From NCBI GenBank assembly GCA_019744975.1, contig JAIETP010000020.1, positions 1-64,000 on the forward strand: a DNA stretch of 64,000 nt. The letters are read 5' to 3'. A program made the position numbers and the translations under genes. Below, piece after piece: positions 16,449 through 25,040 of the stretch; positions within the stretch are counted from its first letter, which is position 1, and the number at the start of each line of letters is the position of its first letter. The notes under the pieces are model-generated. The model was not told the origin of the DNA. It made no database searches and saw only the letters and a list, made by a program, of their open reading frames with translations. Source of the stretch: Burkholderiales bacterium (GTDB lineage Bacteria > Pseudomonadota > Gammaproteobacteria > Burkholderiales > SG8-41).

Positions 16449-17333
16449 ATGAATAAAAAACTCATTATCACCGTGCGCGTCAACGAATACATGTCGCGCG
16501 ACATCAACAAAAACGTGCCGTTCACGCCGGACGAAATCGCCGAGACCGCCGCCGAATGCCGTGCTGCCGGCGCGTCGATCATTCATTTCCATGCGCGCAA
16601 TCCCGATGGCGGCAAATGCCATACGCCGGAGGTCTATGCCGAGATTGTCGCCAAGATCCGCGAGAAGTGCGACATCCTGATCGACTCCACGCTGGGGCAG
16701 ATCACCGTCAATGAAGATGAAAACCGTCTGGCGCATATCAAGCTGATGGGCCAGCACAGCAAAACCCGCCCGGATTTTGCCGCGGTGGACACCGGCAGCA
16801 GCAACATCGATGCCTACGATCCGGTGGCGAAAAAATTTCTCACCACCAACAAGATCTACAAAAACAGCACCGAAACCTGCCTGTTCCTCGCCAAGGGCAT
16901 GACCGACGCCGGTGTGAAGCCGCATCTGTCGGTATGGGCGGTGCCATTCGTACGCATGGTCGAGGCTTTTCTCGACATGGGCGCGGTGAAGGAGCCGGCT
17001 TATGTGCAGTGCGTGCTGGCTGAGGGCGGCATTGTCGGCGCGCATCCCTGCACGACACGCGGACTGGAAGCGCTGATCGATTTCATGCCATCCCATCGCC
17101 GCATCGAATGGACGGTGGCCTGCAAAGAAGGCAATTTGTTCAACGTCGCGACCACTGCGCTGGAGCGCAATGGGCATTTGGCGCCAGGCATTGGTGATTA
17201 TCCCTATCCGGAAATCGGCTGCCCGAGCAATGCCGAACTGGTGCGACGTTTCGCCGAACTGGGGCGTGCGGTGGGGCGTGAGCCGGCGACGACCGATGAG
17301 GCACGGGCGATGCTGGGGATTGCGGCGCGCTGA
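16449..17333 (+). CDS. BKACE-family beta-keto acid cleavage enzyme
   Basis: The 294-residue protein has IIHFHAR with the metal-binding His46 and His48, LIDSTLGQ, the VKPHLSVW and VGAHPCTTRG strands, and a C-terminal NAELVRRFAELGRAVG helix. The DUF849/BKACE family uses Zn and acetyl-CoA to convert a beta-keto acid into acetoacetate and a new acyl-CoA. The opening ITVRVNEYMSRDINKNVPFTP departs from the usual ITCAxTG start, suggesting an unusual subfamily. It sits in the same direction as the HpaI aldolase and GlcG-like genes; the CoA-transferases elsewhere could handle its products. Confidence 0.85.
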   Translation: MNKKLIITVRVNEYMSRDINKNVPFTPDEIAETAAECRAAGASIIHFHARNPDGGKCHTPEVYAEIVAKIREKCDILIDSTLGQITVNEDENRLAHIKLMGQHSKTRPDFAAVDTGSSNIDAYDPVAKKFLTTNKIYKNSTETCLFLAKGMTDAGVKPHLSVWAVPFVRMVEAFLDMGAVKEPAYVQCVLAEGGIVGAHPCTTRGLEALIDFMPSHRRIEWTVACKEGNLFNVATTALERNGHLAPGIGDYPYPEIGCPSNAELVRRFAELGRAVGREPATTDEARAMLGIAAR

Positions 17334-17338
17334 GGCGG

Positions 17339-17350
17339 ATAATCGAGCCT
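17339..17350 (+). repeat. ATAATCGAGCCT repeat, left copy
   Basis: ATAATCGAGCCT recurs at 17923-17934 on the other side of the GlcG-like gene, and an inverted partner lies at 17883-17894. Confidence 0.45.
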
Positions 17351-17392
17351 GAGCTCATTGATTGCGGACCAACCGGGAGGAAAGAGATTGCC

Positions 17393-17815
17393 ATGAGCGA
17401 TTATGTAGCCAGTTTCAAATTGACACATGCCGGCGCCTTGAAAATGCTCAACGCCGGAATCGCCAAAGCACTGGAGATGAAGCAGCCCCAGTGCATCACC
17501 ATTACCGATGACGGCGGGCACCTGATGGCTTTTGTCAGGATGGATGGCGCGAAAGTCCTGAGTATCGATTCGTCGAGGAAAAAAGCGATGAGCGCGGCGT
17601 CCGCCCGCGCGCCATCGGGGCAGGCCCATGCCGCCGTCGAAATCAAACTGGCGCTCGCGACGGATGGAAAACTCACAAACCTGCTTGGTGGCCTGCCGGT
17701 GATCGTCGATGGTCATGTCATCGGCGCCGTCGGCGTCGGATCGGGCACCGGGGAGCAGGATCTTGAGGTCGCGAAGGCGGCAATCGCGGCCATACCTGGC
17801 GCAAAACAGCACTGA
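17393..17815 (+). CDS. GlcG/HbpS-family small protein
   Basis: The 140-residue protein begins SDYVASFKLTHAGALKMLNAGIAKALE and shows ITITDDGGHLMAFVRMDGA, then KKAMSAASARAP and GGLPVIVDGHVIGAVGVGSGTGEQDLEVAKA. This is the standard GlcG/HbpS pattern, a small alpha-beta fold that binds heme in HbpS and is often beside glycolate or hydroxyacid oxidation genes. The GGLP...GAVGVSG loop is well conserved. It may accompany the FMN hydroxyacid dehydrogenases found elsewhere here. The ATG follows GGGAGGAAAGAGATTGCC. Short direct repeats flank the gene. Confidence 0.85.
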   Translation: MSDYVASFKLTHAGALKMLNAGIAKALEMKQPQCITITDDGGHLMAFVRMDGAKVLSIDSSRKKAMSAASARAPSGQAHAAVEIKLALATDGKLTNLLGGLPVIVDGHVIGAVGVGSGTGEQDLEVAKAAIAAIPGAKQH

Positions 17816-18349
17816 AATCCGGGTTTAATGAGGAGGTAAACGTAACGGCAAGTCTGGCGACACGTACTAAATTAAAGGGACCAGGCTCGATATTCTTGGA
17901 GTGAGTGGTGAAAAATAATCGAATAATCGAGCCTATGCGACCCCTCAAAAAGTTGGCCGCACAGCTGAAATGACTGTTTTCCCAACTGCCAAAGGTAATT
18001 ACCTTATACCTATGGTTACGAAACGCTCTAATTACCAAATATAATGAATATATTGCGGTCGGGCATGGTCCACATGCTCACACACATTTGAAAAAAATCT
18101 CGATCATTGCCTGGTCCGGCCAGACATATCCTCTTTTCTGTATCACATGACCGGGTTGCGAAACATCCCGATGTAATTGAAATCGTTCCGGCGGACTTCA
18201 AAGAGGCTTGCGGATTTTTTCCCGCGCAGCGGGTGTGACGGCCGGAGATATGGTCGGCGGTTGCCGATCCGATTATAGTCGGACCAACCGCTGTGCCCGA
18301 AGCTGTCCGGGCGCCTGTTTATCCACCCCCATTACTGGAGATGATCGGC
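17816..18349. other. 534-base non-coding stretch with repeat debris
   Basis: I see no convincing gene. Near 17860-17936 the phrase AGGGACCAGGCTCGATATT and its inverted partner AATAATCGAGCCT resemble the kind of leader I associate with REP-associated (Y1) transposase genes, but no transposase frame survives. Composition is lower in GC around 17990-18160. Bases 18262-18280 contain TTATAG, a possible -10 element for the Bug gene that starts at 18350. Confidence 0.4.
17883..17934. repeat. Inverted repeat AGGCTCGATATT / AATAATCGAGCCT
   Basis: The arms 17883-17894 and 17923-17934 pair with one mismatch or gap across a 28-base loop. The right arm also repeats directly at 17339-17350. Confidence 0.5.
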
Positions 18350-19339
18350 ATGCATATTCTGTCCCTGGCGAAATTCCGTCCGGCATCGGCCTTCCTGATT
18401 GTGCTCGCTTCACTTGCAGCGGATCCTGCGCCCGCTGCTGAACCGTTTCCGGCGCGGCCCATGCGCATGCTGGTTGGTTATCCGCCCGGCGGACCCACCG
18501 ATATCGTGGCGCGGATCACTGCCGAACAGATCACCGAAGCGATGGGACAGCAAATGATTGTGGACAACCGGCCGGGCGCAGGCGGCACCATCTCGGCCAC
18601 GATCCTTTCGCAGGCGGCTGCCGACGGTTACACCCTGGGGCTGGGCGCCAACGGCGAGATGGCGATAGCGCCAAACCTGCGCAAGAACATGCCGTATTCA
18701 CCGCTGCAGGATTTTGCGCCGATCAGCCGCGTCGGAGCCGGGCATCTGGCGCTTGTGGTGCCTGCAGGGCTGCCGGCGAAATCCGTGGGTGAGCTGATTG
18801 CAGCGGCCAAAGCCAAGCCGGGCGCGCTGAACTTTGCCTCATCGGGCGCGGGCTCGACGGCGCATCTGGCCGGCGAGCTGTTCAAGGCAATGGCGAAAAT
18901 CGACATCGTGCATGTGCCGTACAAGGGCGCTGCGCCGGCCCTGTCGGACGTCATCGGCGGACAGGTGCAAATGCTGATCACCGGTTATTCCGGCGTGGTG
19001 CCGCATGCCAAGGCGGGCAGATTGCGCGTGTTGGCAGTGACCGGGGACAAGCGCCTGAAGGCGGCGCCGGAGCTGCCGACGATGGCGGAAACCGTGCCAG
19101 GCTATGACGTGACGTCGTGGTACGGGATATTCGCGCCCAGAGGCACACCGCGGGCGATCATCGACCGCTACCAGCGCGTGATTGCCGCAATGGTCGAGAT
19201 GCCGGCAGTTCACGCGCGCATGGTGGCCCTGGGCATAGAACCGGAGGGCAGCAGCTCACAGGCGCTTGCTGACGGGATGAAGCAGGAAATCGCGAAATGG
19301 GGCAAGGTGGTCGCGCTGGCGGGGTTGCAGAAGCAATAA
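18350..19339 (+). CDS. Bug-family (TctC) periplasmic receptor
   Basis: I chose the ATG at 18350 because GGAG lies nine bases before it; two earlier in-frame ATG codons lack a spaced ribosome site. The 329-residue product has a signal peptide ending APAAEPF, followed by RMLVGYPPGGPTDIVAR, DNRPGAGGT, DIVHVPYKGAAPALSDVIGG and VTSWYGIFAP. It is an orphan receptor flanked by a non-coding stretch upstream and a convergent amine-oxidase-type gene downstream, so it is probably monocistronic. Confidence 0.9.
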   Translation: MHILSLAKFRPASAFLIVLASLAADPAPAAEPFPARPMRMLVGYPPGGPTDIVARITAEQITEAMGQQMIVDNRPGAGGTISATILSQAAADGYTLGLGANGEMAIAPNLRKNMPYSPLQDFAPISRVGAGHLALVVPAGLPAKSVGELIAAAKAKPGALNFASSGAGSTAHLAGELFKAMAKIDIVHVPYKGAAPALSDVIGGQVQMLITGYSGVVPHAKAGRLRVLAVTGDKRLKAAPELPTMAETVPGYDVTSWYGIFAPRGTPRAIIDRYQRVIAAMVEMPAVHARMVALGIEPEGSSSQALADGMKQEIAKWGKVVALAGLQKQ

Positions 19340-19359
19340 CACCCGGGCCGCGGCATCCC

Positions 19360-20715
19360 TCATCCGCTGAGATCCCGCCACCGGTACCAGTAATAGAGAG
19401 CGCGTTGTCCGTGGCGGCGCAAGGCGGCCAGCGGAAATCGCGGCAGTGGCGTCATCACCGGATGCGCCGCGTGCACCGGTCCGTCGCCGGCGATGCGCTG
19501 CGCCAGCAGTTTTCCCGCGTAAAGGGCATAGGACACCCCGCTGCCCTGGTAACCCAGCGCATAGTGCACTGATGGATCATCTGCCGCGCAACCGACATGC
19601 GGCAGGAAATCCGCCGTCAGGCAGACCCAGCCCCACCAGTCATAATCCACCGTGATGTCCCGCAGCGCAGGCAGCTTGGCTTGCAGTTCCGCCAGCAGGA
19701 AATCGCGTTGTTGCGCACGGCCTTCCAAGGTGTCGGTGACCAGGCCGCGGCCGCCGAACAGGATGCGGTCATCGGGAAGGCGTCGCCAGTAATAGAGCAG
19801 GTTGCGCGTATCGGTCAGCACATGCCCGGTCCGGAACCCGCTGCCGTTCTTCTCCGCCGCGCTCATCGGTCGAGTCACGATGATGTGGGACAGCACGGGC
19901 AGGGTGGTGCCGCGCACGCAGCTGTGCAGGTGTTCCGGTGTGTAGCCGTTGGTGGCCATGACCACGGTACGCGCGCGCACCGTGCCGCCGGGCGTGGTGA
20001 GCACGTGCGTCGAGCCGGACTTGGTGCAGGCGGTGACGGCGCTGGCACTGTGCACGGTGGCGCCGCTGGCACGGGCGAGAGCAAGCATGCCATGGGCCAG
20101 TTTCAACGGATGCACCGCGACGGCATCCGGAAAACGCAGGGCGCCATGGGACTGGGTGCCGCCGATATGAGTCTGTTGAAGCTCTGCCGCATCCAGAAAT
20201 TCGGCCGGATAATCGAAATCGCGCTGCAACAGCTCCGCTTCCCGAAGCAGCGCCGGCGCCCGGCCGGGACGGTGGGCAATTTTCAGGTGCCCCGTTTCCA
20301 GCGCATTGCAATCGATGCCGCCGTCCCGCACCAGGTCGCGCACATTCTGCAGCGCGGCCAGGCTTTCGCGGAATATCTTGCGCGCGGTGTCGCGGCCCCA
20401 CAGCTCGATCATTTTTGCGTAACTGTGCCGCCCGATGGCGGCACGTGCGAATCCGCCATTGCGTCCGCTGCAGCCCCAGCCCGCCTGGTTCGCTTCGAGC
20501 ACCATGGCATGAATACCGTAGTCGCGCGCGAGGTGATAGGCGCATGACAGCCCCGTATACCCGCCGCCAATGATGGCGACATCGGCATCCGCTGCGGCCG
20601 GCACGGCACCGTCATCGGGTGGGGCGGCGCCCGCAGTCGCCGTCCAGTAGGAAGGCGGGTGCGGTTCGCCGCTTCCCGGTGTCAGCGCGTTCAGCGGGTC
20701 GTAGAGAGCGGGCAT
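19360..20715 (-). CDS. FAD-dependent oxidoreductase, DadA/PuuB type
   Basis: The 451-residue protein has a Rossmann FAD motif VAIIGGGYTGLSCAYHLA at about residues 46-63, then VLEANQAGWGCSGRNGGFA, the strand pattern of the DAO superfamily that includes gamma-glutamylputrescine oxidase PuuB and OrdL. VVMATNGYTPE closes the FAD domain and LGYQGSGVSYALYAGKLLA near the C-terminus contacts the flavin. Members oxidise secondary amines or D-amino acids. No polyamine genes are nearby, so the substrate is open. It is divergent from the LeuC-like gene and convergent with the Bug gene. Confidence 0.85.
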   Translation of the reverse strand: MPALYDPLNALTPGSGEPHPPSYWTATAGAAPPDDGAVPAAADADVAIIGGGYTGLSCAYHLARDYGIHAMVLEANQAGWGCSGRNGGFARAAIGRHSYAKMIELWGRDTARKIFRESLAALQNVRDLVRDGGIDCNALETGHLKIAHRPGRAPALLREAELLQRDFDYPAEFLDAAELQQTHIGGTQSHGALRFPDAVAVHPLKLAHGMLALARASGATVHSASAVTACTKSGSTHVLTTPGGTVRARTVVMATNGYTPEHLHSCVRGTTLPVLSHIIVTRPMSAAEKNGSGFRTGHVLTDTRNLLYYWRRLPDDRILFGGRGLVTDTLEGRAQQRDFLLAELQAKLPALRDITVDYDWWGWVCLTADFLPHVGCAADDPSVHYALGYQGSGVSYALYAGKLLAQRIAGDGPVHAAHPVMTPLPRFPLAALRRHGQRALYYWYRWRDLSG

Positions 20716-20878
20716 GAAATCCGTTGTGGATGGGTTCAGGCAGGGCTGCCCGGGATTTTACTCATATCGTGAACCACTGCCAGCCTATGCCCGGTCACTG
20801 GGGTAGAATTTAAGGCTTCGCCGCGCCAGTCGCTTTGCTGGTTTGCGTTGCGGCGATTTCCTTCAGGAGGACACCCCA

Positions 20879-22162
20879 ATGGGGCATACCATCGCCGAGA
20901 AGATTCTCGGCCATCACGCAGGCGGTAAACCGGCAAAAGCCGGCGAAATCGTCGTTGCGGACGTTGACTTTGCGATGATCCATGATGCGCGTGCCGGCAA
21001 CGCGCTGAAAATGATCGAAAAGCTGGGTGCAAAGTCTTTACCCCATGTCAAACGCACTGCATTGGTGCTTGATCATTATTCGCCACCGCCGAACATGGAG
21101 GCGGCCAATACCCATGTCGCGATGCGCGAGTTCGCCGAAAAACACGGTTCGCCGATTTACGACGTCGGTGACGGCATTTGCCACCAGGTGTTGCCCGAGG
21201 GCGGCCACCTGACCTGTGGTGATCTGGTGGTCGGCACGGATACCCATTCGACGACTTACGGCGCGTTCAACGCCTTCGGCACCGGTGTCGAAGGCACGGA
21301 CGTATCCGCAGTGATGATGACCGGCAAGTTGTGGTTCCGTGTGCCGGATACCATCCATATCGATCTGCAGGGTGCCCTGCAGCCGGGGGTATGGGCCAAG
21401 GACGTGACGCTGCACATGTTGTCGCAGCTCGGCGCGGAAGGCGCGAATTACCAGGCGCTGGAATATGTCGGCTCGGGCGTATCGGCGATGGCCATCGACG
21501 ACCGCATGACCCTGTCGAACCATGCGGCGGAGCTGGGCGCGAAGGCGGCCTTGCTCGAAGCCGATGAAAAAAACCTTGCCTGGCTGAAAGCGCATCACGC
21601 CGCGACGCCGAAGCCGGTGAAAGCCGATGCCGATGCCATATACACGCGGCGCATCGTGATCGACACCGCTAAGCTGCCGCCGCAAGTCGCGCGCCAGCAC
21701 CATATCGACGACGTGGTTGGTGTGCCGGAGGTGTCCGGCCAGAAAATCCAGGTGGCGCTGATCGGCACCTGCACCAACGGACGGCTCGATGATATCCGCC
21801 AGGCTGCGGCGATCCTCAAGGGGCGCAAGCTGGCCAAAGGTGTGCGCATGATCGTCACGCCGGCATCGCGCGCGATTTATCTCGCGGCGATGCGCGAAGG
21901 CCTGTTTGACATCCTCACCTCGGCCGGCGCCTCCGTTGAAGCGGCGGGTTGCGGCACCTGCGTCAACATCACCGGCCACTACATCGCCGGCGACAAGCAG
22001 GTGGTGATTTCCAGTGCCAACCGCAATTTCAAGGGCCGGCTGGGTAATCCCAGTTCGGAAATCTGGATCGGTTCGGCGGCCACGGTCGCGGCTTCTGCTT
22101 TGACCGGATTTGTCACTGATGCACGCACCGTCGCCGGCGGCGACTGGCGGGCGGCGGCTTAA
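20879..22162 (+). CDS. LeuC-like aconitase-superfamily hydro-lyase, large subunit
   Basis: The ATG at 20879 follows AGGAGG; an in-frame ATG at 20843 is less likely. The 427-residue product shows TDTHSTTYGAFNAFGTGVEGTD, IGTCTNGRLDDIRQAA with the first cluster Cys, GCGTCVN with the other two, and SANRNFKGRLGNPSSEIWIGS. The 4Fe-4S ligands are thus intact. It matches the LeuC/HacA/DmdA class that hydrates or isomerises alkylmalates, such as isopropylmalate, homocitrate or dimethylmaleate. It pairs with the LeuD-like gene. Catabolic neighbours argue against leucine synthesis. Confidence 0.87.
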   Translation: MGHTIAEKILGHHAGGKPAKAGEIVVADVDFAMIHDARAGNALKMIEKLGAKSLPHVKRTALVLDHYSPPPNMEAANTHVAMREFAEKHGSPIYDVGDGICHQVLPEGGHLTCGDLVVGTDTHSTTYGAFNAFGTGVEGTDVSAVMMTGKLWFRVPDTIHIDLQGALQPGVWAKDVTLHMLSQLGAEGANYQALEYVGSGVSAMAIDDRMTLSNHAAELGAKAALLEADEKNLAWLKAHHAATPKPVKADADAIYTRRIVIDTAKLPPQVARQHHIDDVVGVPEVSGQKIQVALIGTCTNGRLDDIRQAAAILKGRKLAKGVRMIVTPASRAIYLAAMREGLFDILTSAGASVEAAGCGTCVNITGHYIAGDKQVVISSANRNFKGRLGNPSSEIWIGSAATVAASALTGFVTDARTVAGGDWRAAA

Positions 22163-22179
22163 ATTTTTAAAAGCGTTTC

Positions 22180-22271
22180 ACCGCCAAGACGCCAAGGACG
22201 CCAAGAAAAGCAAAAACCAGAATCGTTTTTAGTTTTCGGTTTTACCTTGGCGCTCTTGGCGTCTTGGCGGT
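22180..22271. repeat. Inverted-repeat element (CCGCCAAGACGCCAAG type)
   Basis: Arms ACCGCCAAGACGCCAAG at 22180 and its complement ending at 22271 form a stem of about 30 bases around a 30-base A/T-rich loop. It sits between the large- and small-subunit genes of one hydro-lyase, where a transcript hairpin could change the ratio of the two subunits. This palindrome type is, as I recall, dispersed in many proteobacterial genomes. Confidence 0.75.
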
Positions 22272-22287
22272 AAAAAAGGATTTACAC

Positions 22288-22788
22288 ATGAACATCATCA
22301 AAGGCAGCGCCCGCGTGCTGGGCGACGAGGTCAGCACCGACATTCATTGCTCCAGCAAATACCTGCCGGGCAAGGACACCGCTTACATCGCGACAGTGGC
22401 TTTCGAGCAGGTGGCACCGGGGTTCGCCAAAGCTTTTAAAAAAGGCGATGTGCTGGTCGCCGGCAAAAACTTCGGCATCAATTCATCGCGTGAACAGGCG
22501 GTACACATCATGCATCAAATGGGTGTCGCGGCGATTGTCGCGCCGTCTTTTGGCCGGCAGTTTTTCCGCAACGCGATCAACAACGGGCTGGCGGTGATCG
22601 AATGCGACACCGGCGGGATCAGCGCCGGTGACGTGATTGAAATTGATCCGTCATCGGGGCGTGTGACTGTGGCCGCGCGCAACATCACCCGTGCCGCTCC
22701 GCCGCTGCCGGCGGCGGTGCAGGCTTTGCTGAAGGCGGGCGGTTTGATCCCCTTCCTGCAAAAACATCCTGACTGGAACCTGAGCTAA
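22288..22788 (+). CDS. LeuD-like aconitase-superfamily hydro-lyase, small subunit
   Basis: I start at 22288 (MNIIKGSARVLGDEVSTD) because the earlier ATG lies inside the palindrome. The 166-residue protein has DEVSTDIHCSSKYLPGKD, VLVAGKNFGINSSREQAVH, the substrate-recognition region GINSSREQA, and PSFGRQFFRNAINNGLAVIE. These are the hallmarks of the swivelling small subunit of LeuCD-type and HacAB-type enzymes. It completes the active site of the LeuC-like subunit. YLPGK replaces the YLK strand often used to distinguish substrates, so the enzyme is not simply LeuD. Confidence 0.88.
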   Translation: MNIIKGSARVLGDEVSTDIHCSSKYLPGKDTAYIATVAFEQVAPGFAKAFKKGDVLVAGKNFGINSSREQAVHIMHQMGVAAIVAPSFGRQFFRNAINNGLAVIECDTGGISAGDVIEIDPSSGRVTVAARNITRAAPPLPAAVQALLKAGGLIPFLQKHPDWNLS

Positions 22789-22845
22789 AAATTGATGTAA
22801 CGAGGGGATGCTCCCCTCATGCTCACCAAGATTAGAGGCCACAAG

Positions 22846-24000
22846 ATGTTATGGCCTGAAAGGCAGAACGTGAATCTGAAAATTGAGCGTGTTGAAGTAT
22901 TCGGCGTGGCCATGCCGCTGGTGATGGAATTCAAGAACGCCTACCTGTCGAAATCGGTGGTGAAAAGCGTCATCGTGCGCATCACCGCCACCGGTGGCGC
23001 CGTGGGGTACGGCAATATCGATCCGACACCGGGTTATTCCAAGGAAAGCATCGAGGACAGCCTGGCGATGATCGAGTCTAGGCTGGCGCCGGCGGTGTTG
23101 GGCATGGATCCGACCAACATCCATCGCATCACAGCGAAAATGGATGCCACGGTGCAGGAGTTCTACGATGCCAAGGCGACGATCGACATGGCCTGCACGG
23201 ATCTCGCGGCGCGGGTGGCGGGTGTGGCGGTGCATACCTGGCTCGGTGGCGCGGTTAAAGACCGCTTGCATTTCAACGCCTGGATCAGTATCCAGTCGCC
23301 GGAAAACGCGGCCAGGGAAACGAAGGCCTGGCAGGATCAGGGTTTCCGCTCCTGCAAGATCAAGGTGGGCGCCGATATTCATGCCGACCGCGACCGCATC
23401 AAGGCAGTACGTGAGGCCTGTGGACCGGATTTCAACATCCGCATTGATGCCAATGCAGGTTATGACGCCGATACATCGATCAAACTCGCTGAACTGATCG
23501 CGCCGTACAAGCTGCAGTTGTTCGAGCAACCGGTGCCGGCCCATGACATCGCCGGCATGGCACGGGTGCGCAAGGCCGCCAATGCGGTCGGTGTGCCGAT
23601 CATGGCCGACGAGTCGGTGATTGATCATGCCAGCCTGATCAACATCATCCGTGCCGATGCCGCCGATATCGTCAAGGTCAAGGTCATGAAGCAGGGCGGT
23701 TTCCTCAATACCCGGCGCATGATCGCCACCGCGGAAGCCGCAGGCATCCGCTGTGTGGTCGGCCACGGTTTCGGTCTTGGGGTGAATACGATGGCGGAAA
23801 TCATGCTGGCCGCGACGTCCAACAACGTCATCGATGGGCTCGAGTGCGTGGGCCCGCTGAAAACCAAGGACGACATCGTCACCGAAAAACTCGACTTGTC
23901 CAAAGGCAGCATTGCCTTGCCGCAGGGACCGGGGCTGGGTGTCACGCTGGATGATGCCAAGCTGGTGAAATACAGGTTTGAAATCAAGAAGGCCGCATAA
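22846..24000 (+). CDS. Muconate-lactonizing-type enolase superfamily enzyme
   Basis: The start is uncertain. ATG 22846 has AGAGG seven bases upstream; ATG 22819 and GTG 22870 are also open. The 384-residue protein carries FRSCKIKVG (the KxK pair on strand 2), IRIDANAGYD, LQLFEQPVP and IMADESVID, three carboxylate metal ligands, and VKVKVMKQGGF with the opposite lysine. This is the MLE subgroup pattern: dual-lysine chemistry on a carboxylate, as in cycloisomerase, racemase or epimerase. It lies 57 bases after the LeuD-like gene. It may racemise or lactonise the branched hydroxyacid handled by the LeuCD-like enzyme; this is inference. Confidence 0.85.
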   Translation: MLWPERQNVNLKIERVEVFGVAMPLVMEFKNAYLSKSVVKSVIVRITATGGAVGYGNIDPTPGYSKESIEDSLAMIESRLAPAVLGMDPTNIHRITAKMDATVQEFYDAKATIDMACTDLAARVAGVAVHTWLGGAVKDRLHFNAWISIQSPENAARETKAWQDQGFRSCKIKVGADIHADRDRIKAVREACGPDFNIRIDANAGYDADTSIKLAELIAPYKLQLFEQPVPAHDIAGMARVRKAANAVGVPIMADESVIDHASLINIIRADAADIVKVKVMKQGGFLNTRRMIATAEAAGIRCVVGHGFGLGVNTMAEIMLAATSNNVIDGLECVGPLKTKDDIVTEKLDLSKGSIALPQGPGLGVTLDDAKLVKYRFEIKKAA

Positions 24001-24024
24001 CGCGGCTGCAGACGGAGAATGAAA

Positions 24025-24981
24025 ATGAAAATAAAACAATTAATTGCGTCATTGGTGCTGGCGGGTGTTGCCGGCATGGCCACAGCGCAGACCTGGCCGA
24101 CGCGCACGATCACCATCCTGTGCTGGTCTGCTGCCGGTTCGCCGGTGGATATTTATGCGCGTACGCTGGCCAAGCTGCTGACCCCCGAGCTGGGGCAGAA
24201 CGTGGTGGTGGAGAACCGCACCGGCGGCTCCGGCATTGTCATGGTCAATATGCTGGTGCGTGGCGCGACCGATGGCTACACCATCGCGGCGAATACGCTG
24301 TCGCTGGCGACCTTGTTCAGCGAAAAAACGGCGCAGTTCAAGTCCGAGGACCTGCAGATGGTGGCACGGTCGCAGATCGATCCCTACGGCCTGATCGTGC
24401 ATACCTCGACGCCGTTCAAGAGCATTGAGCAATTCGTTGCATTTGCCCGCAAAAAACCGGAATACCTGAACATCGGCGGCCCGTTTTCGATCAGCTCGCA
24501 CCGTGTGGCCTGGGAAGTGTTTGCGGATGTGGCCAAGTTCAAGACGACCTGGGTGCCTTACCCCGGCGGCGGTCCGGCGCTGACAGCGATCGCCGGCGGG
24601 CATATCGATGCGGCAGCGACCAATCCCGGCAACGTCAAGCCGATGATCGATGCCGGCAAGGTGCGCGTTCTGGCGGTGTCTTCGGACAAGCGGCTGGAGG
24701 ATTTCAAGGACGTGCCGACGTACAAGGAAAAAGGCTGGGATGTCGTGCGTTACCAGTGGCGCGGCATCATGGTGAAGACCGGTACGCCGAAGCCGATTGT
24801 TGACCGGCTGGCGTCGGCGATCCAGAAGGCGCAGCAGACCCAGGAGTGGAAGACGTACCTGGCGCGGGTATCGCAGCTCGACGGTTTCCAGGGGCCCGAT
24901 GCCTTCCGTGCGCAGCTGATGCAGGACGTCAAGGAAACGGACGCGGTGAAGAAAAAACTCGGACTAGTGGATACCCAGTAG
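24025..24981 (+). CDS. Bug-family (TctC) receptor, divergent type
   Basis: ATG 24025 has GGAG seven bases upstream. The 318-residue product has a signal peptide ending GMATAQTW. Its first ligand loop reads RTITILCWSAAGSPVDIYAR, where most Bug proteins have FPPGGxxD. It keeps GDxxGxxG-like ENRTGGSGIVM, TTWVPYPGGGPALTAIAGG and RYQWRGIMV. It is 24 bases after the enolase-superfamily gene and 59 before the lyase, so it sits inside the operon and probably binds its substrate. The altered loop suggests a different ligand from the other eight receptors. Confidence 0.87.
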   Translation: MKIKQLIASLVLAGVAGMATAQTWPTRTITILCWSAAGSPVDIYARTLAKLLTPELGQNVVVENRTGGSGIVMVNMLVRGATDGYTIAANTLSLATLFSEKTAQFKSEDLQMVARSQIDPYGLIVHTSTPFKSIEQFVAFARKKPEYLNIGGPFSISSHRVAWEVFADVAKFKTTWVPYPGGGPALTAIAGGHIDAAATNPGNVKPMIDAGKVRVLAVSSDKRLEDFKDVPTYKEKGWDVVRYQWRGIMVKTGTPKPIVDRLASAIQKAQQTQEWKTYLARVSQLDGFQGPDAFRAQLMQDVKETDAVKKKLGLVDTQ

Positions 24982-25040
24982 CCCATCACCGCTAACCGCG
25001 GAAACCACGAATCAAATCAGCAGGAACAACAGTAACGGAA

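Noticed and set aside
17718-18038. 106-residue minus-strand frame
   Set aside because: It overlaps the GlcG-like gene end, has no ribosome site, and only a short stretch recalls a transposase leader.
20879-22788. Housekeeping LeuCD for leucine synthesis
   Set aside because: The neighbours are catabolic, the LeuC-like motifs differ from standard LeuC, and no leuA or typical leuB is present; not fully excluded.
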